64,000 bases of DNA. Origin: Leisingera sp. ANG1. Its GTDB lineage: Bacteria > Pseudomonadota > Alphaproteobacteria > Rhodobacterales > Rhodobacteraceae. The translations under genes and the position numbers were made by a program. Where the stretch lies: contig NZ_AFCF02000001.1 of assembly GCF_000203975.2 (NCBI RefSeq), positions 496,001 to 560,000 of the forward strand. Reading direction: 5' to 3'. Under the pieces are notes generated by a model. That model worked only from the letters and a program-made list of their open reading frames with translations. It was not told the origin of the DNA and made no database searches. This document shows, piece after piece, positions 17,405-25,711 of the stretch (position 1 is its first letter; the number at the start of each line of letters is the position of its first letter).

Positions 17405-19675
17405 ATGATGTTCTATTTTCAGCACTTCGCCCGCATTTTGAGCGTTTTTTTGACAGTTCTGGTTCTTGGAACAGTCCTGCAAGCGCCAGCCATTGCTCAG
17501 ACCAGCGAGGCGCCTGCCCTGCCCGATCCGCTGACGGAGGACGCCGTACATGAGATGGTCGCCCGGATGTCCGACGATCAGGTGCGGGCGCTGCTGCTTG
17601 AAAGGCTGGATGCCGTGGCGGCCCGGCAGCAGGCCGAAGCCCAGCCCCCGACCCTGACCGGGCGGGTGGTGCAGCTGTGGACAGCCTTTACGCTGCCGGT
17701 CACGGATGCGGTGCGGAAACTGCCGGTCCTGCCGGAGGGCCAGTCGCGCGCAATTGGCAATTTTGTGCAAAAGCACGGCGGCCTGGGCGGCGTGCTGAAG
17801 ATGCTGGGGCTGATTGCCCTGACACTCGCCATCGGCCTGGCCGCGGAATTTGCGGTTCGCAAGCTGATCGCGCGCTGGCGCAACCTTGAAGCCGTCAGCG
17901 GCGATGCGGACACATTGGCTGGCGCGCTGAGCTTTCTGGGCCGGCGGTTCCTGCGTGAAATGATCGGCCTGGTGGTGTTCTATATCGTGATCCGCACGGT
18001 GGGCCGGGCGCTGCTCGATGCGCAGATGCTGCAGTTTGCGGCACCGATGGTCACCTATCTGATCTGGATGCCGCGCGTTGGGGCGGCCGTGTCCCGTTTC
18101 ATCATGGCTCCGGAACGGCCGGACCGGCGGCTGGTCAACGCCAGCGACCGCTGGGCCGATTTCCTGTACCTGCACACCATTGGCCTGGTTTTTCTGGCCG
18201 GTCTTACGATCTTTTCCGTTGGGTTCAACACGGCCAACGGGGTTCCGCCTGAATCGATCCGCCTGGCCTATTGGCTGGATACCCTGGTCTATGTCTACAT
18301 CATCTGGATTGCCTGGACCGCGCGCGAAGGGCTGACCGACATGATGCGCGGCACTGACCCGGACCGTACCCGCTATGACGAGGTGGCGGCGCACTACTAT
18401 CCCTATTTCGCGATGGCGGTGGCGGCGCTGACCTGGGTCGCCGTCGGCACCTTGGTTGGGCTTGGCAAAGTGGCGCAGCTGATCCACGGCGCCCATTACG
18501 TCACCATGTTCTGGCTGCTGGCCGCGCCGGCGCTGGACACCGCCATCCGCGGGCTGGTCAAGCATCTGGTGCCGCCGATGTCCGGCGAGGGCCATCTGGC
18601 CGAAGCCGCCTATATCTCCACCAAGCGCAGCTATATCCGCATCGGCCGGGTTCTGGTCGCGGGTGTGGTGCTGATGATCATCTCCAATGCCTGGGATGTG
18701 GACCTGATGGCCATTGCCTCTGGTGCGGAAGGCATCGCCGGCAACATCATCGGCTGCCTGATGACCATCGCGGTGGGCTATGTGGTCTATGAGGGCGTGT
18801 CGCTGTGGATCAACCGTCGGCTCGCCAAGGAGCAGACCTCCGGCGAGGAGGCCGAGGTCGGCGGCGAAGGCGGCGGCGCGGGCGGCTCGCGGCTGGCGAC
18901 GGTGCTGCCGCTGTTGCTGGTCACCGCGCAGATCGCCATTACGGTGATCTTTGGCCTGCTTGCGGTTGGGGCGCTGGGCATCGACATCACGCCGCTGCTG
19001 GCCGGCGCCGGGATTCTGGGCCTCGCCATCGGCTTTGGCGCGCAGAAGCTGGTGTCGGACGTGGTGTCCGGCATCTTCTTCCTGGTCGACGATGCCTTCC
19101 GGGTTGGTGAATATGTCGAGGTCGAAGGCACCCGCGGCACGGTCGAGAAAATCTCCATCCGCTCCATGCAGCTGCGCCATCACCGTGGTCCGATCAACAC
19201 CATCCCTTATGGCGAGATCCCCAAGCTGACCAACTACAGCCGTGACTGGGTGATCATGAAGCTGCGCTTCACGGTGCCGTTTGATACCGATCCCAACAAG
19301 GTCAAGAAGATCTTCAAGAAGATCGGTGCCTCGATGCTGGAGGATGAACTGTATAAGGACGACTTCCTGCAGCCGTTCAAAAGCCAGGGTGTGTTTGATT
19401 TCGACGACGTCGGCATGATCATGCGCGGCAAGTTCATGGCCAAGCCGGGCACCCAGTTCACCATCCGCAAGGAGATCTACAACCGGGTCAAGGCAGCCTT
19501 TGCTGAAAACGGCATCGACTTTGCCCGCCGCGAAGTCCGGGTCGCGATCCCGGGGCTGGAGGATACGGATCAGTTGAACGACTCCGAAAAGGCCGCTGTG
19601 GCTGCTGCCGCGGGCAGTGCAGTGCAGCAACAGGCGGCTGAGGGGGAAGCTGGTGCTGCCGGGCAGAAAAAGTAA
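17405..19675 (+). CDS. Mechanosensitive ion channel family protein (MscS type, large)
   Basis: Inner-membrane channel of 756 residues. A signal peptide (about 1-32, ending APAIAQ) and a periplasmic helical segment precede about eight or more TM helices. The MscS pore helix and beta domain are at about residues 525-600, with Gly/Ala-rich GAGILGLAIGFGAQKLVSDVVSG, then RVGEYVEVEGTRGTVEKI and the conserved NTIPYGEI region. The C-terminal tail is Ala/Gln-rich. Predicted to gate on membrane tension and release solutes under hypo-osmotic shock. A strong CAGGAGG site precedes the ATG. Its 3' end overlaps the following beta-barrel gene. Confidence 0.9.
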   Translation: MMFYFQHFARILSVFLTVLVLGTVLQAPAIAQTSEAPALPDPLTEDAVHEMVARMSDDQVRALLLERLDAVAARQQAEAQPPTLTGRVVQLWTAFTLPVTDAVRKLPVLPEGQSRAIGNFVQKHGGLGGVLKMLGLIALTLAIGLAAEFAVRKLIARWRNLEAVSGDADTLAGALSFLGRRFLREMIGLVVFYIVIRTVGRALLDAQMLQFAAPMVTYLIWMPRVGAAVSRFIMAPERPDRRLVNASDRWADFLYLHTIGLVFLAGLTIFSVGFNTANGVPPESIRLAYWLDTLVYVYIIWIAWTAREGLTDMMRGTDPDRTRYDEVAAHYYPYFAMAVAALTWVAVGTLVGLGKVAQLIHGAHYVTMFWLLAAPALDTAIRGLVKHLVPPMSGEGHLAEAAYISTKRSYIRIGRVLVAGVVLMIISNAWDVDLMAIASGAEGIAGNIIGCLMTIAVGYVVYEGVSLWINRRLAKEQTSGEEAEVGGEGGGAGGSRLATVLPLLLVTAQIAITVIFGLLAVGALGIDITPLLAGAGILGLAIGFGAQKLVSDVVSGIFFLVDDAFRVGEYVEVEGTRGTVEKISIRSMQLRHHRGPINTIPYGEIPKLTNYSRDWVIMKLRFTVPFDTDPNKVKKIFKKIGASMLEDELYKDDFLQPFKSQGVFDFDDVGMIMRGKFMAKPGTQFTIRKEIYNRVKAAFAENGIDFARREVRVAIPGLEDTDQLNDSEKAAVAAAAGSAVQQQAAEGEAGAAGQKK

Positions 19676-20789
19676 CTCCTTTGGCTGCGCTGTCAGGTTC
19701 GCGGCTTTGGTCGCTGGACTGGCGGTGCTTGCCACGGCCGGGCTGGCTGCAGGGCCGGAGCAGACGGAGCGGCAGCTGGACCATATCGAGGCGGCGCAGA
19801 AGGCAGAGGGTTATGGCTTCCGCAACGGCTCTGTCGTGGTGGCGCCGGTGCCGTTTTCCAACCCGATGATCGGCTCCGGTCTCGCGCTGGGGGCCGGGTA
19901 TCTGTTCAAGACCAGCCCGGATGCCAATACTTCTGTGATCGGGCTGGGTGGTCTCAGATCCGATAACGGCAGTCAGGCGGCGGCAGCCAGGGTGAACCTC
20001 GCCTTTCCCGGCAACCGCTGGCAGGTCAAGGCCTTCGCGGCACGGGCGGATGCGGTCTATGACCTTTATACCGGCCTTGGGGTGCTGCCGGTCAGCCAGG
20101 ACGGGTCGCTGGTGCGGATCAACGCGGCGTATGGGGTGACGCCGGAGCTGTCTGCCGGGATCCTGCTGCGCTACTTGGAGACGAGCATCACGCCAAACGC
20201 GGGGCTGCTGCCGTCCAGCCTGCAGCCGGACGCCGATCTGGAAATCGGCACCTTCGGCCTCAGCCTCGACTGGGACCGGCGCGATGACAGCGACTATCCC
20301 ACGCAAGGCACACGGCTCACTGCCTTTGCCACCCGGTCCCACACACTGGGCGGGCTCAGCCGCCGGTATGACAAGGGTTATGCCATTCTTGACGGCTACC
20401 GCCCGCTGGGGCGGCGCGGTGTGCTTGCCCTGCGCGGCACCCTTTGCGCTGCCTCCGGCAATACGCCGTTCTTCGACCAATGCTCCATCGGGGCAACCGA
20501 CAACATGAGGGGCTTCAACAGCACGCAGTTCATCGGCGCGCGCTCTGTCTCGGTGCAGGCCGAATACCGCAGGCGGTTTTCCAAGCGCTGGGGCGGCGTG
20601 GTCTTTGCCGGCACCGGCTGGACAGGACCGGAGTTCGGCGATTTGACGCAGGGCGGCAGCCACAGTGCCGCCGGCGCAGGCCTGCGCTACCGGGTGTCCA
20701 GGAAATTTCCGGTGGATTTCTCCATTGATGTCAGCCGCAACAACGCGCAGGAAACCCAGCTTTATGTCTATGTCGGGCAGCGGTTCTGA
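19653..20789 (+). CDS. Omp85/BamA-TamA-like outer-membrane beta-barrel protein without POTRA domains
   Basis: About 378 residues from GTG 19653, which has AGGGGGAAG just upstream and gives a clean signal peptide (basic start, hydrophobic FAALVAGLAVLATAGLAAG). An in-frame GTG at 19617 is also open. The mature part is rich in alternating beta strands; the NMRGF segment resembles the conserved (F/L)RGF motif of the Omp85 barrel, and the chain ends in the outer-membrane signature F. There is no room for POTRA repeats, so it looks like the D15/surface-antigen barrel alone. The start overlaps the MscS gene by about 23 bp, implying coupled translation. Function unknown. Confidence 0.75.
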   Translation: MLPGRKSNSFGCAVRFAALVAGLAVLATAGLAAGPEQTERQLDHIEAAQKAEGYGFRNGSVVVAPVPFSNPMIGSGLALGAGYLFKTSPDANTSVIGLGGLRSDNGSQAAAARVNLAFPGNRWQVKAFAARADAVYDLYTGLGVLPVSQDGSLVRINAAYGVTPELSAGILLRYLETSITPNAGLLPSSLQPDADLEIGTFGLSLDWDRRDDSDYPTQGTRLTAFATRSHTLGGLSRRYDKGYAILDGYRPLGRRGVLALRGTLCAASGNTPFFDQCSIGATDNMRGFNSTQFIGARSVSVQAEYRRRFSKRWGGVVFAGTGWTGPEFGDLTQGGSHSAAGAGLRYRVSRKFPVDFSIDVSRNNAQETQLYVYVGQRF

Positions 20790-20892
20790 CACTGCGGCCA
20801 CGCTGCGTGCATCCGTTTGCGCAACCCCTCTTTCCCAATGGCAAAGCTTGCTCTAAAAGGCGCGCAATCGCAGCCATTGGGGACGTTTACGG

Positions 20893-23058
20893 ATGCAGGA
20901 ACCCGCCATCACGCCTGAACTGATCGCAAACCACGGGCTGAAGCCCGATGAGTACGATCTGATCCTCGAAATCATCGGGCGGGAGCCGACCTTCACCGAG
21001 CTGGGCATCTTCTCGGCGATGTGGAATGAGCACTGCTCCTACAAGTCCTCCAAGAAATGGCTGCGCACCCTGCCGACCGACGGCCCGCAGGTGATCTGCG
21101 GCCCCGGCGAGAACGCGGGCATCGTGGACATCGGCGACGGCGATGCCGTTGTTTTCAAAATGGAAAGCCACAACCACCCCTCCTACATCGAACCCTATCA
21201 GGGCGCGGCAACCGGGGTTGGCGGCATTCTGCGTGACGTGTTCACCATGGGCGCGCGCCCCATCGCCTCGATGAACTCGCTGTCCTTCGGCGAGCCCGGC
21301 CACCACAAGACCCGCCAGCTGGTCAACGGTGTGGTTGAGGGCATCGGCGGCTACGGCAACTGCTTTGGCGTTCCGTGTGCAGGCGGCGAGGTTCGCTTCC
21401 ACCCGGCCTACAACGGCAACTGCCTGGTGAACGCCTTTGCGGCCGGCCTCGCACGCACCGACTCGATCTTCTACTCCGCCGCGTCGGGCGTTGGCATGCC
21501 GGTTGTGTACCTTGGCGCCAAGACCGGCCGTGACGGCGTTGGCGGTGCAACCATGGCATCCGCCGAGTTCGACGATACCATCGAGGAAAAGCGCCCCACC
21601 GTTCAGGTCGGCGACCCCTTCACCGAAAAGCGCCTGATGGAAGCCACGCTGGAGCTGATGCAGACCGGCGCGGTGATCTCGATCCAGGACATGGGTGCCG
21701 CGGGCCTCACCTGCTCTGCCGTGGAAATGGGCGACAAGGGCAAGCTGGGCGTGCGCCTGGACCTGGAAAAGGTGCCCCAGCGCGAAGAGAACATGACCGC
21801 CTACGAGATGATGCTGTCGGAATCCCAGGAGCGGATGCTGATGGTTCTGAAGCCGGAGCTGGAAGCTGAGGCGCGCGCAGTGTTCGAAAAGTGGGACTTG
21901 GACTTTGCCATCGTCGGCGAGACCATCGCCGAAGACCGCTTCCTGATCATGCACAACGGCGAAGTGAAGGCCGACCTAGTGTTGTCCAAGCTGTCCTCCA
22001 CCGCGCCGGAATACGACCGCCCGTGGGTGGAAACCCCGGCTGCCGAGCCGCTGACTGACGCGGATGTGCCCTCCATCGACCCGATTGACGGTCTGAAGGC
22101 GCTGCTGTCCTCGCCGAACTACGCGGGCAAGCAGTGGGTCTATGAGCAGTATGACACCACCGTGATGGGCGACACCCAGCGCCGTCCGGGCGCAGGCTCT
22201 GGTATCGTGCGTGTGCATGGCACCGGCAAGAAGCTGGCGTTCACCTCCGACGTGACCCCGCGCTACGTCAAGGCGAACCCCATCGAGGGCGGCAAACAGG
22301 CGGTGGCCGAGGCCTACCGCAACCTGACCGCTGTCGGGGCCAAGCCGCTGGCGACCACTGACAACCTGAACTTCGGCAACCCCGAAAAGCCGGAAATCAT
22401 GGGTCAGTTCGTCGGCGCCATCAAAGGCATCGGCGAGGCTGTGGCCGCGCTGGACATGCCGATCGTCTCCGGCAACGTGTCGCTGTATAACGAAACTGAC
22501 GGCAAGGGCATCCTGCCGACCCCGACCATCGGCGCCGTGGGCCTGATTGCCGCGGGTGAAGAGCCGATCATCGGCGAGGCGCGCGACGGCCATGTTGCCC
22601 TTCTGGTGGGTGAAACCACTGGCCACCTGGGCCAATCAGCACTGCTGGCAGAGGTCTTCAACCGCGAGGACGGCGACGCCCCGGCGGTGGATCTGGCAGC
22701 CGAGAAGCGCAACGGCGAATTCATCCGCGCCAACCGCGATTTCATCAAGGCCTGCACCGACCTGGGCGACGGCGGCCTGGCGCTGGCGGCGTTCGAGATG
22801 GCCGAAGAGGCAGGCGTCGGCGTGCAGATCGACGCGGGCGACACCCAGACCGTGTTCGGCGAGGACCAGGCGCGCTACCTGATTGCCTGCAACTTCGACC
22901 AGGCTGAGGCGCTGATGCTGGCCGCGGGACAGGCGGGCGTGCCGCTGACCTCCGTCGGTAAATTCGGCGGCGATATGGTGAAGTTCGGTGCTTCCGAGGC
23001 CCCGCTGGCAGAGCTGAAGGACATCTTCCGCTCCAGCTTTGCCGCCGCCGTGGCTTGA
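20893..23058 (+). CDS. purL: Phosphoribosylformylglycinamidine synthase subunit PurL
   Basis: Fourth step of purine synthesis: ATP-dependent amidation of FGAR, with PurS and PurQ as partners encoded elsewhere. At 721 residues it is the short PurL type that needs separate PurQ and PurS. Conserved features include [20 protein letters not shown] near the N terminus, the nucleotide region [18 protein letters not shown] and the second AIRS-like half ([19 protein letters not shown]). It starts the purL-bolA-grxD gene run seen in many alphaproteobacteria. Confidence 0.96.
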   Translation: MQEPAITPELIANHGLKPDEYDLILEIIGREPTFTELGIFSAMWNEHCSYKSSKKWLRTLPTDGPQVICGPGENAGIVDIGDGDAVVFKMESHNHPSYIEPYQGAATGVGGILRDVFTMGARPIASMNSLSFGEPGHHKTRQLVNGVVEGIGGYGNCFGVPCAGGEVRFHPAYNGNCLVNAFAAGLARTDSIFYSAASGVGMPVVYLGAKTGRDGVGGATMASAEFDDTIEEKRPTVQVGDPFTEKRLMEATLELMQTGAVISIQDMGAAGLTCSAVEMGDKGKLGVRLDLEKVPQREENMTAYEMMLSESQERMLMVLKPELEAEARAVFEKWDLDFAIVGETIAEDRFLIMHNGEVKADLVLSKLSSTAPEYDRPWVETPAAEPLTDADVPSIDPIDGLKALLSSPNYAGKQWVYEQYDTTVMGDTQRRPGAGSGIVRVHGTGKKLAFTSDVTPRYVKANPIEGGKQAVAEAYRNLTAVGAKPLATTDNLNFGNPEKPEIMGQFVGAIKGIGEAVAALDMPIVSGNVSLYNETDGKGILPTPTIGAVGLIAAGEEPIIGEARDGHVALLVGETTGHLGQSALLAEVFNREDGDAPAVDLAAEKRNGEFIRANRDFIKACTDLGDGGLALAAFEMAEEAGVGVQIDAGDTQTVFGEDQARYLIACNFDQAEALMLAAGQAGVPLTSVGKFGGDMVKFGASEAPLAELKDIFRSSFAAAVA

Positions 23059-23136
23059 TCTGCAGCGCAAAGCGTTGACATTTAACGGGCGGGATGGCGC
23101 AGCTGTCCCGCCCTTATTCATGACGGGGGTTCCCGC

Positions 23137-23655
23137 TTGCCGCTTCCTGAACTCACCGAGGATTGCAGCCGCTGCGCAGGCCTGTGTTGCGTGGCCTATC
23201 CGTTTGAAGAACATGAGGATTTTGGCCTGCTGAAGGCGGCAGACATCCCCTGCCCCAACATCGCCCCGGATTTCCGCTGCTCCATTCATTCCGACCTGGC
23301 CAAATGCGGCTTTGGCGGCTGCGTTGCCTATTCCTGCGCCGGTGCCGGTCAGCGGGTGACGCAAGTGTTGTTTGACGGCGAAACCTGGCGCGACGACCCG
23401 GATCTGCTGTCCCATATGACCTATGCCCTGCGGGTGCTGCGCCCGATTCACGAGGCGCTTCTGGTGCTGCAAGAGGCCGCCGCGCTGCCGCTGCCAAAGG
23501 ATCTGCAGGAGCGCTGCGCGGAGCTGACGCGCGCGCTCTGCCCGGAGGCACCGTCGTCGGTCTGGGATTTCGAGGAGGACAGCGTGCAGAACGCCCTGGC
23601 GGCGCTGCCTGATTTCGTTGAAACCATTGCCCCTTATACGCAGCACCGCAGTTAA
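23137..23655 (+). CDS. YkgJ-like cysteine-cluster protein
   Basis: Cytoplasmic protein of 172 residues with a Cys-rich N terminus (CSRCAGLCC at about residues 10-18, then further Cys in CPNIAPDFRCSIH and CGFGGCVAYSC). The CxxCxxxCC start resembles the YkgJ zinc/iron-chelating family, but the rest is only helical and not diagnostic. The start is TTG at 23137, supported by a GGGGG site 8 bp upstream; no in-frame ATG or GTG is near. It lies between purL and bolA, so a metal or Fe-S link is suggestive but unproven. Confidence 0.7.
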   Translation: MPLPELTEDCSRCAGLCCVAYPFEEHEDFGLLKAADIPCPNIAPDFRCSIHSDLAKCGFGGCVAYSCAGAGQRVTQVLFDGETWRDDPDLLSHMTYALRVLRPIHEALLVLQEAAALPLPKDLQERCAELTRALCPEAPSSVWDFEEDSVQNALAALPDFVETIAPYTQHRS

Positions 23656-23690
23656 TCCGGGTTGCACAGCCCCAAGCGGACACTTACATT

Positions 23691-23708
23691 TTTGTCAAAT
23701 CAGACAAA
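23691..23708. promoter_or_regulatory. Perfect inverted repeat upstream of bolA
   Basis: TTTGTC, six bases, GACAAA. The dyad lies 13 bp before the bolA ATG and its right arm abuts the AAAGGA ribosome site. A regulator bound here, or an RNA hairpin, would block bolA translation start. No known Rhodobacterales iron box is matched exactly. Confidence 0.4.
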
Positions 23709-23720
23709 GGACTCCCCCAG

Positions 23721-23957
23721 ATGCCTATGCAAGCCCATGAAATTGAAGAATTGCTGCGCGAGAGCTTTCCAGACGCCGAAATCCAGGTGGCTGGCACAGA
23801 CGGCGTGCACATGTCAGCGATGGTTGTCGACGAGAGCTTCCGCGGCAAGAACCGCGTCCAGCAGCAGCGCGCTGTCTATGCCGCGCTGAAAGGCAAGATG
23901 GACGGCCCCGACGGCGAGCTGCACGCGCTGGCGCTGACCACCAAGGCGCCGGAATAA
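23721..23957 (+). CDS. bolA: BolA family protein
   Basis: Protein of 78 residues with the BolA fold, including the DGVHMSAMVVDESFRGKNRVQQQRAVY region with the RGKNRVQQQR segment typical of BolA/IbaG proteins. BolA proteins bind a [2Fe-2S] cluster together with monothiol CGFS glutaredoxins. The CGFS glutaredoxin grxD is encoded 0.9 kb downstream on the same strand, which supports that partnership. An AAAGGA site precedes the ATG. The IbaG-type subgroup is possible, given its short length. Confidence 0.9.
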   Translation: MPMQAHEIEELLRESFPDAEIQVAGTDGVHMSAMVVDESFRGKNRVQQQRAVYAALKGKMDGPDGELHALALTTKAPE

Positions 23958-23962
23958 TCTGA

Positions 23963-24256
23963 ATGTCTTCGGGCTGGTGGTTCATGATCGGCCTTCTGGG
24001 CCTCGCTGCAGGTATCTATGCCATTGATACGCAGTTGAAGAAACGACGCCGCAAGCGTCCTTTATCGCGCAGCCAGCCAGATTACGAATACCATCCCCTA
24101 ACGCCGGACAGCGACTTGGGTCTGGAAGCGGTCGACCTGAAGATGGTGGACAGCGTAAACAAAGAAAACGAGCGGCTTGAGAAACTGAACGGCAAAATGC
24201 GCAGACCTCTCAGAAGAATGCGGGCGCCGGCACGCACCGCCAAGGCACCGGAGTAA
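23963..24256 (+). CDS. Small single-TM membrane protein of unknown function
   Basis: 97 residues: an N-terminal TM helix (about residues 4-21), a strongly basic stop-transfer segment (KKRRRKRP), a PDYEYHPL motif, a helical charged part with possible coiled coil (about 55-80), and a basic tail. Topology is N-out/C-in by the positive-inside rule. It starts 5 bp after the bolA stop. Its PDY motif after the basic stretch recurs in the next gene, suggesting the two are related. Not recognised as a named family. Confidence 0.7.
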   Translation: MSSGWWFMIGLLGLAAGIYAIDTQLKKRRRKRPLSRSQPDYEYHPLTPDSDLGLEAVDLKMVDSVNKENERLEKLNGKMRRPLRRMRAPARTAKAPE

Positions 24257-24262
24257 CCCGGG

Positions 24263-24496
24263 ATGTCGCTGTTCTCCTCCATTCTGGTGATTGGCATTGT
24301 GATCATGACCGCTGTTGTGGCGGTTGTGTCCCAGCGCCGGCGCCCACTGGAAGACGATGACGACGACCCCGATTACCACACCCTGCGCTCTGACTATCAG
24401 TCGGGCATGGGCGGCGGTTCCGCCCGGACCTGGAAAGTCCCAAAAGACCCGCAGGAATACGCCCGGTTCTTTGTTCCGAAGCGCAAACTGAAGTAG
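24263..24496 (+). CDS. Small single-TM membrane protein of unknown function, probable relative of the previous gene
   Basis: 77 residues: a TM helix (about residues 5-23), QRRR, an acidic run of five Asp, the motif PDYHTLRSDYQSGMGGGS and a conserved-looking tail WKVPKDPQEYARFFVPK. It starts 6 bp after the preceding stop with GGAG upstream. The layout of TM, basic patch and PDY matches the 97-residue neighbour. The tail is rather specific, so it is likely a conserved Rhodobacterales protein, but I cannot name it. Confidence 0.72.
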   Translation: MSLFSSILVIGIVIMTAVVAVVSQRRRPLEDDDDDPDYHTLRSDYQSGMGGGSARTWKVPKDPQEYARFFVPKRKLK

Positions 24497-24512
24497 CACA
24501 GGTGAGCAAAAA

Positions 24513-24644
24513 ATGAGCGGTATTCCTACTCTTTGGCTCGTTTGTGGAGGTTTTCTACTTTGGTTTGGAGCAGTCCTGTCTGCCTTGCTGTATTTGAAAC
24601 GGCATGACAAACCACAGCCGCGCAATGCCCTTTGTGCCGCTTGA
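24513..24644 (+). CDS. Very small TM protein (43 aa)
   Basis: ATG 24513 with AGGTGAG 6 bp upstream opens a 43-residue ORF that is one hydrophobic helix (about residues 5-27) followed by KRHDKPQPR. GC content drops relative to flanking genes. It is the third TM micro-ORF in a row between bolA and grxD, and its 3' end overlaps the next ORF by 41 bp. It may be real given the good ribosome site, but conservation has not been tested. Confidence 0.45.
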   Translation: MSGIPTLWLVCGGFLLWFGAVLSALLYLKRHDKPQPRNALCAA

Positions 24645-24747
24645 CGGAAAGCATCCTGAGCTGGAGGCAGAACTGAAGCACGAGAAGCAAGAGCGAATGA
24701 TTGAAATGGGAACAAACGTCGTGAGTAAGTACCTTGACCGCTTTTGA
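24604..24747 (+). CDS. Very small charged ORF (47 aa)
   Basis: ATG 24604 opens a 47-residue frame without a TM segment: a short start, then a Glu/Lys-rich helix (about residues 18-33) and a C-terminal VVSKYLDRF. It overlaps the preceding ORF by 41 bp and the following one by 14 bp. The ribosome site is weak, so it could be fortuitous; its position in a chain of overlapping micro-ORFs is the main support. Confidence 0.35.
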   Translation: MTNHSRAMPFVPLDGKHPELEAELKHEKQERMIEMGTNVVSKYLDRF

Positions 24748-24874
24748 ACCTGTTTTCAGCCTTTATCCAGCCATCGCAGCAATTGCCTTGATTGCGGGAC
24801 TTACTTTTCTGAAGCTTCTCCCCTATATCCGAACCGAACGCGACCGGCGGAAGCGCCAAGAGGAAATGGATTAA
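24734..24874 (+). CDS. Very small TM protein translationally coupled to grxD (46 aa)
   Basis: A TTG-started frame of 46 residues: a hydrophobic helix (about residues 10-27, [18 protein letters not shown]) then a highly charged tail ([14 protein letters not shown]). Its TAA stop shares an A with the grxD ATG (TAATG), a classical coupling arrangement that supports translation. The start codon is weak and only loosely backed by a ribosome site. Function unknown. Confidence 0.45.
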   Translation: MTAFEPVFSLYPAIAAIALIAGLTFLKLLPYIRTERDRRKRQEEMD

Positions 24875-25236
24875 TGACCGACGCAAAGACCCGCATCGAC
24901 GAAACCGTCAAAGCCAATGACGTGGTGCTCTTCATGAAAGGCACCAAGGAAATGCCGCAGTGCGGCTTCTCTTCGCGCGTGGCAGCCGTGCTGAATTACA
25001 TCGGTGTCGACTACACCGATGTGAACGTGCTGGCCGACGAAGACCTCCGTTCGGGCATCAAGGAATACTCCGACTGGCCGACCATCCCGCAGCTTTATGT
25101 GAAGGGCGAGTTTGTCGGCGGCTGCGACATCATCACCGAGATGGCCCTGTCGTCGGAGCTGGACACCTTGTTCGAGGACAACGGCATCACCTTCAACAAG
25201 GAAGCCGCAGACAAGATCCGCGAAGCCAACGCCTGA
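24874..25236 (+). CDS. grxD: Monothiol glutaredoxin, Grx4/GrxD type
   Basis: Protein of 120 residues with the CGFS active site (Cys30) in [15 protein letters not shown], the [19 protein letters not shown] segment that binds glutathione, and the usual length for Grx4. CGFS glutaredoxins carry [2Fe-2S] clusters and act in Fe-S trafficking with BolA, which is encoded upstream. Its start overlaps the stop of a 46-residue TM ORF. A bidirectional hairpin terminator follows. Confidence 0.95.
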   Translation: MTDAKTRIDETVKANDVVLFMKGTKEMPQCGFSSRVAAVLNYIGVDYTDVNVLADEDLRSGIKEYSDWPTIPQLYVKGEFVGGCDIITEMALSSELDTLFEDNGITFNKEAADKIREANA

Positions 25237-25260
25237 TTTCAGGCGGAATCGGCAGCAAAA

Positions 25261-25290
25261 AAAAGGCGCCTCTAGGGCGCCTTTTCCTTT
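25261..25290. terminator. Bidirectional terminator between grxD and zapA
   Basis: AAAAGGCGCC (25261-25270) pairs with GGCGCCTTTT (25276-25285); T-rich on the plus side and A-rich upstream, so it serves both converging transcripts. Confidence 0.88.
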
Positions 25291-25315
25291 TTTTGCAGTG
25301 GCTTAGGACCCCCCC

Positions 25316-25711
25316 TCAGCCCGCTGCCTGTTCCTCAATCTGCTGGGCCAGTGCTTCGGTGCGGGCGGCCAGTTCGGCCAGGCTCTCGTTCACCTGCGGC
25401 GGCACGATAGGGATCTCGATCCTCTCAGGCTCCGGCGGGGGCGCGTTTTTCAGCGCTTCCAGCTCCTGCATTCGCTCGGCAAGTTCGGCCTCCACTTCCT
25501 TGATCCGGTCCTCGACAGCGGCAGTCTTGTCCGCCAGCATCAGCCCGGCCATCAAGAGCATCCGCGCCTCCGGCATACGGCCGATCTGGTCGGACAGCAC
25601 TTGCGCCTCATCGTCCAGCATCTTGGCGGCAGAGTGCAGATAGCTTTCCTCGCCTTCCTGGCAGGAGACCTCAAAGCCGCGGCCGCCGATCATTATGGTT
25701 ACTTCAGGCAT
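25316..25711 (-). CDS. zapA: Cell division protein ZapA
   Basis: Protein of 131 residues that bundles FtsZ filaments at the division ring. The N-terminal ZapA domain is clear (VTIMIGGRGFEVSCQEGEESYLHSAA, then the helix with RMLLMAGLMLADK), followed by a coiled coil (about 65-90) and a Pro-rich linker with a last helix longer than in E. coli ZapA. The start codon overlaps the stop of the upstream coiled-coil gene by one base, so the two are co-translated. Confidence 0.9.
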   Translation of the reverse strand: MPEVTIMIGGRGFEVSCQEGEESYLHSAAKMLDDEAQVLSDQIGRMPEARMLLMAGLMLADKTAAVEDRIKEVEAELAERMQELEALKNAPPPEPERIEIPIVPPQVNESLAELAARTEALAQQIEEQAAG

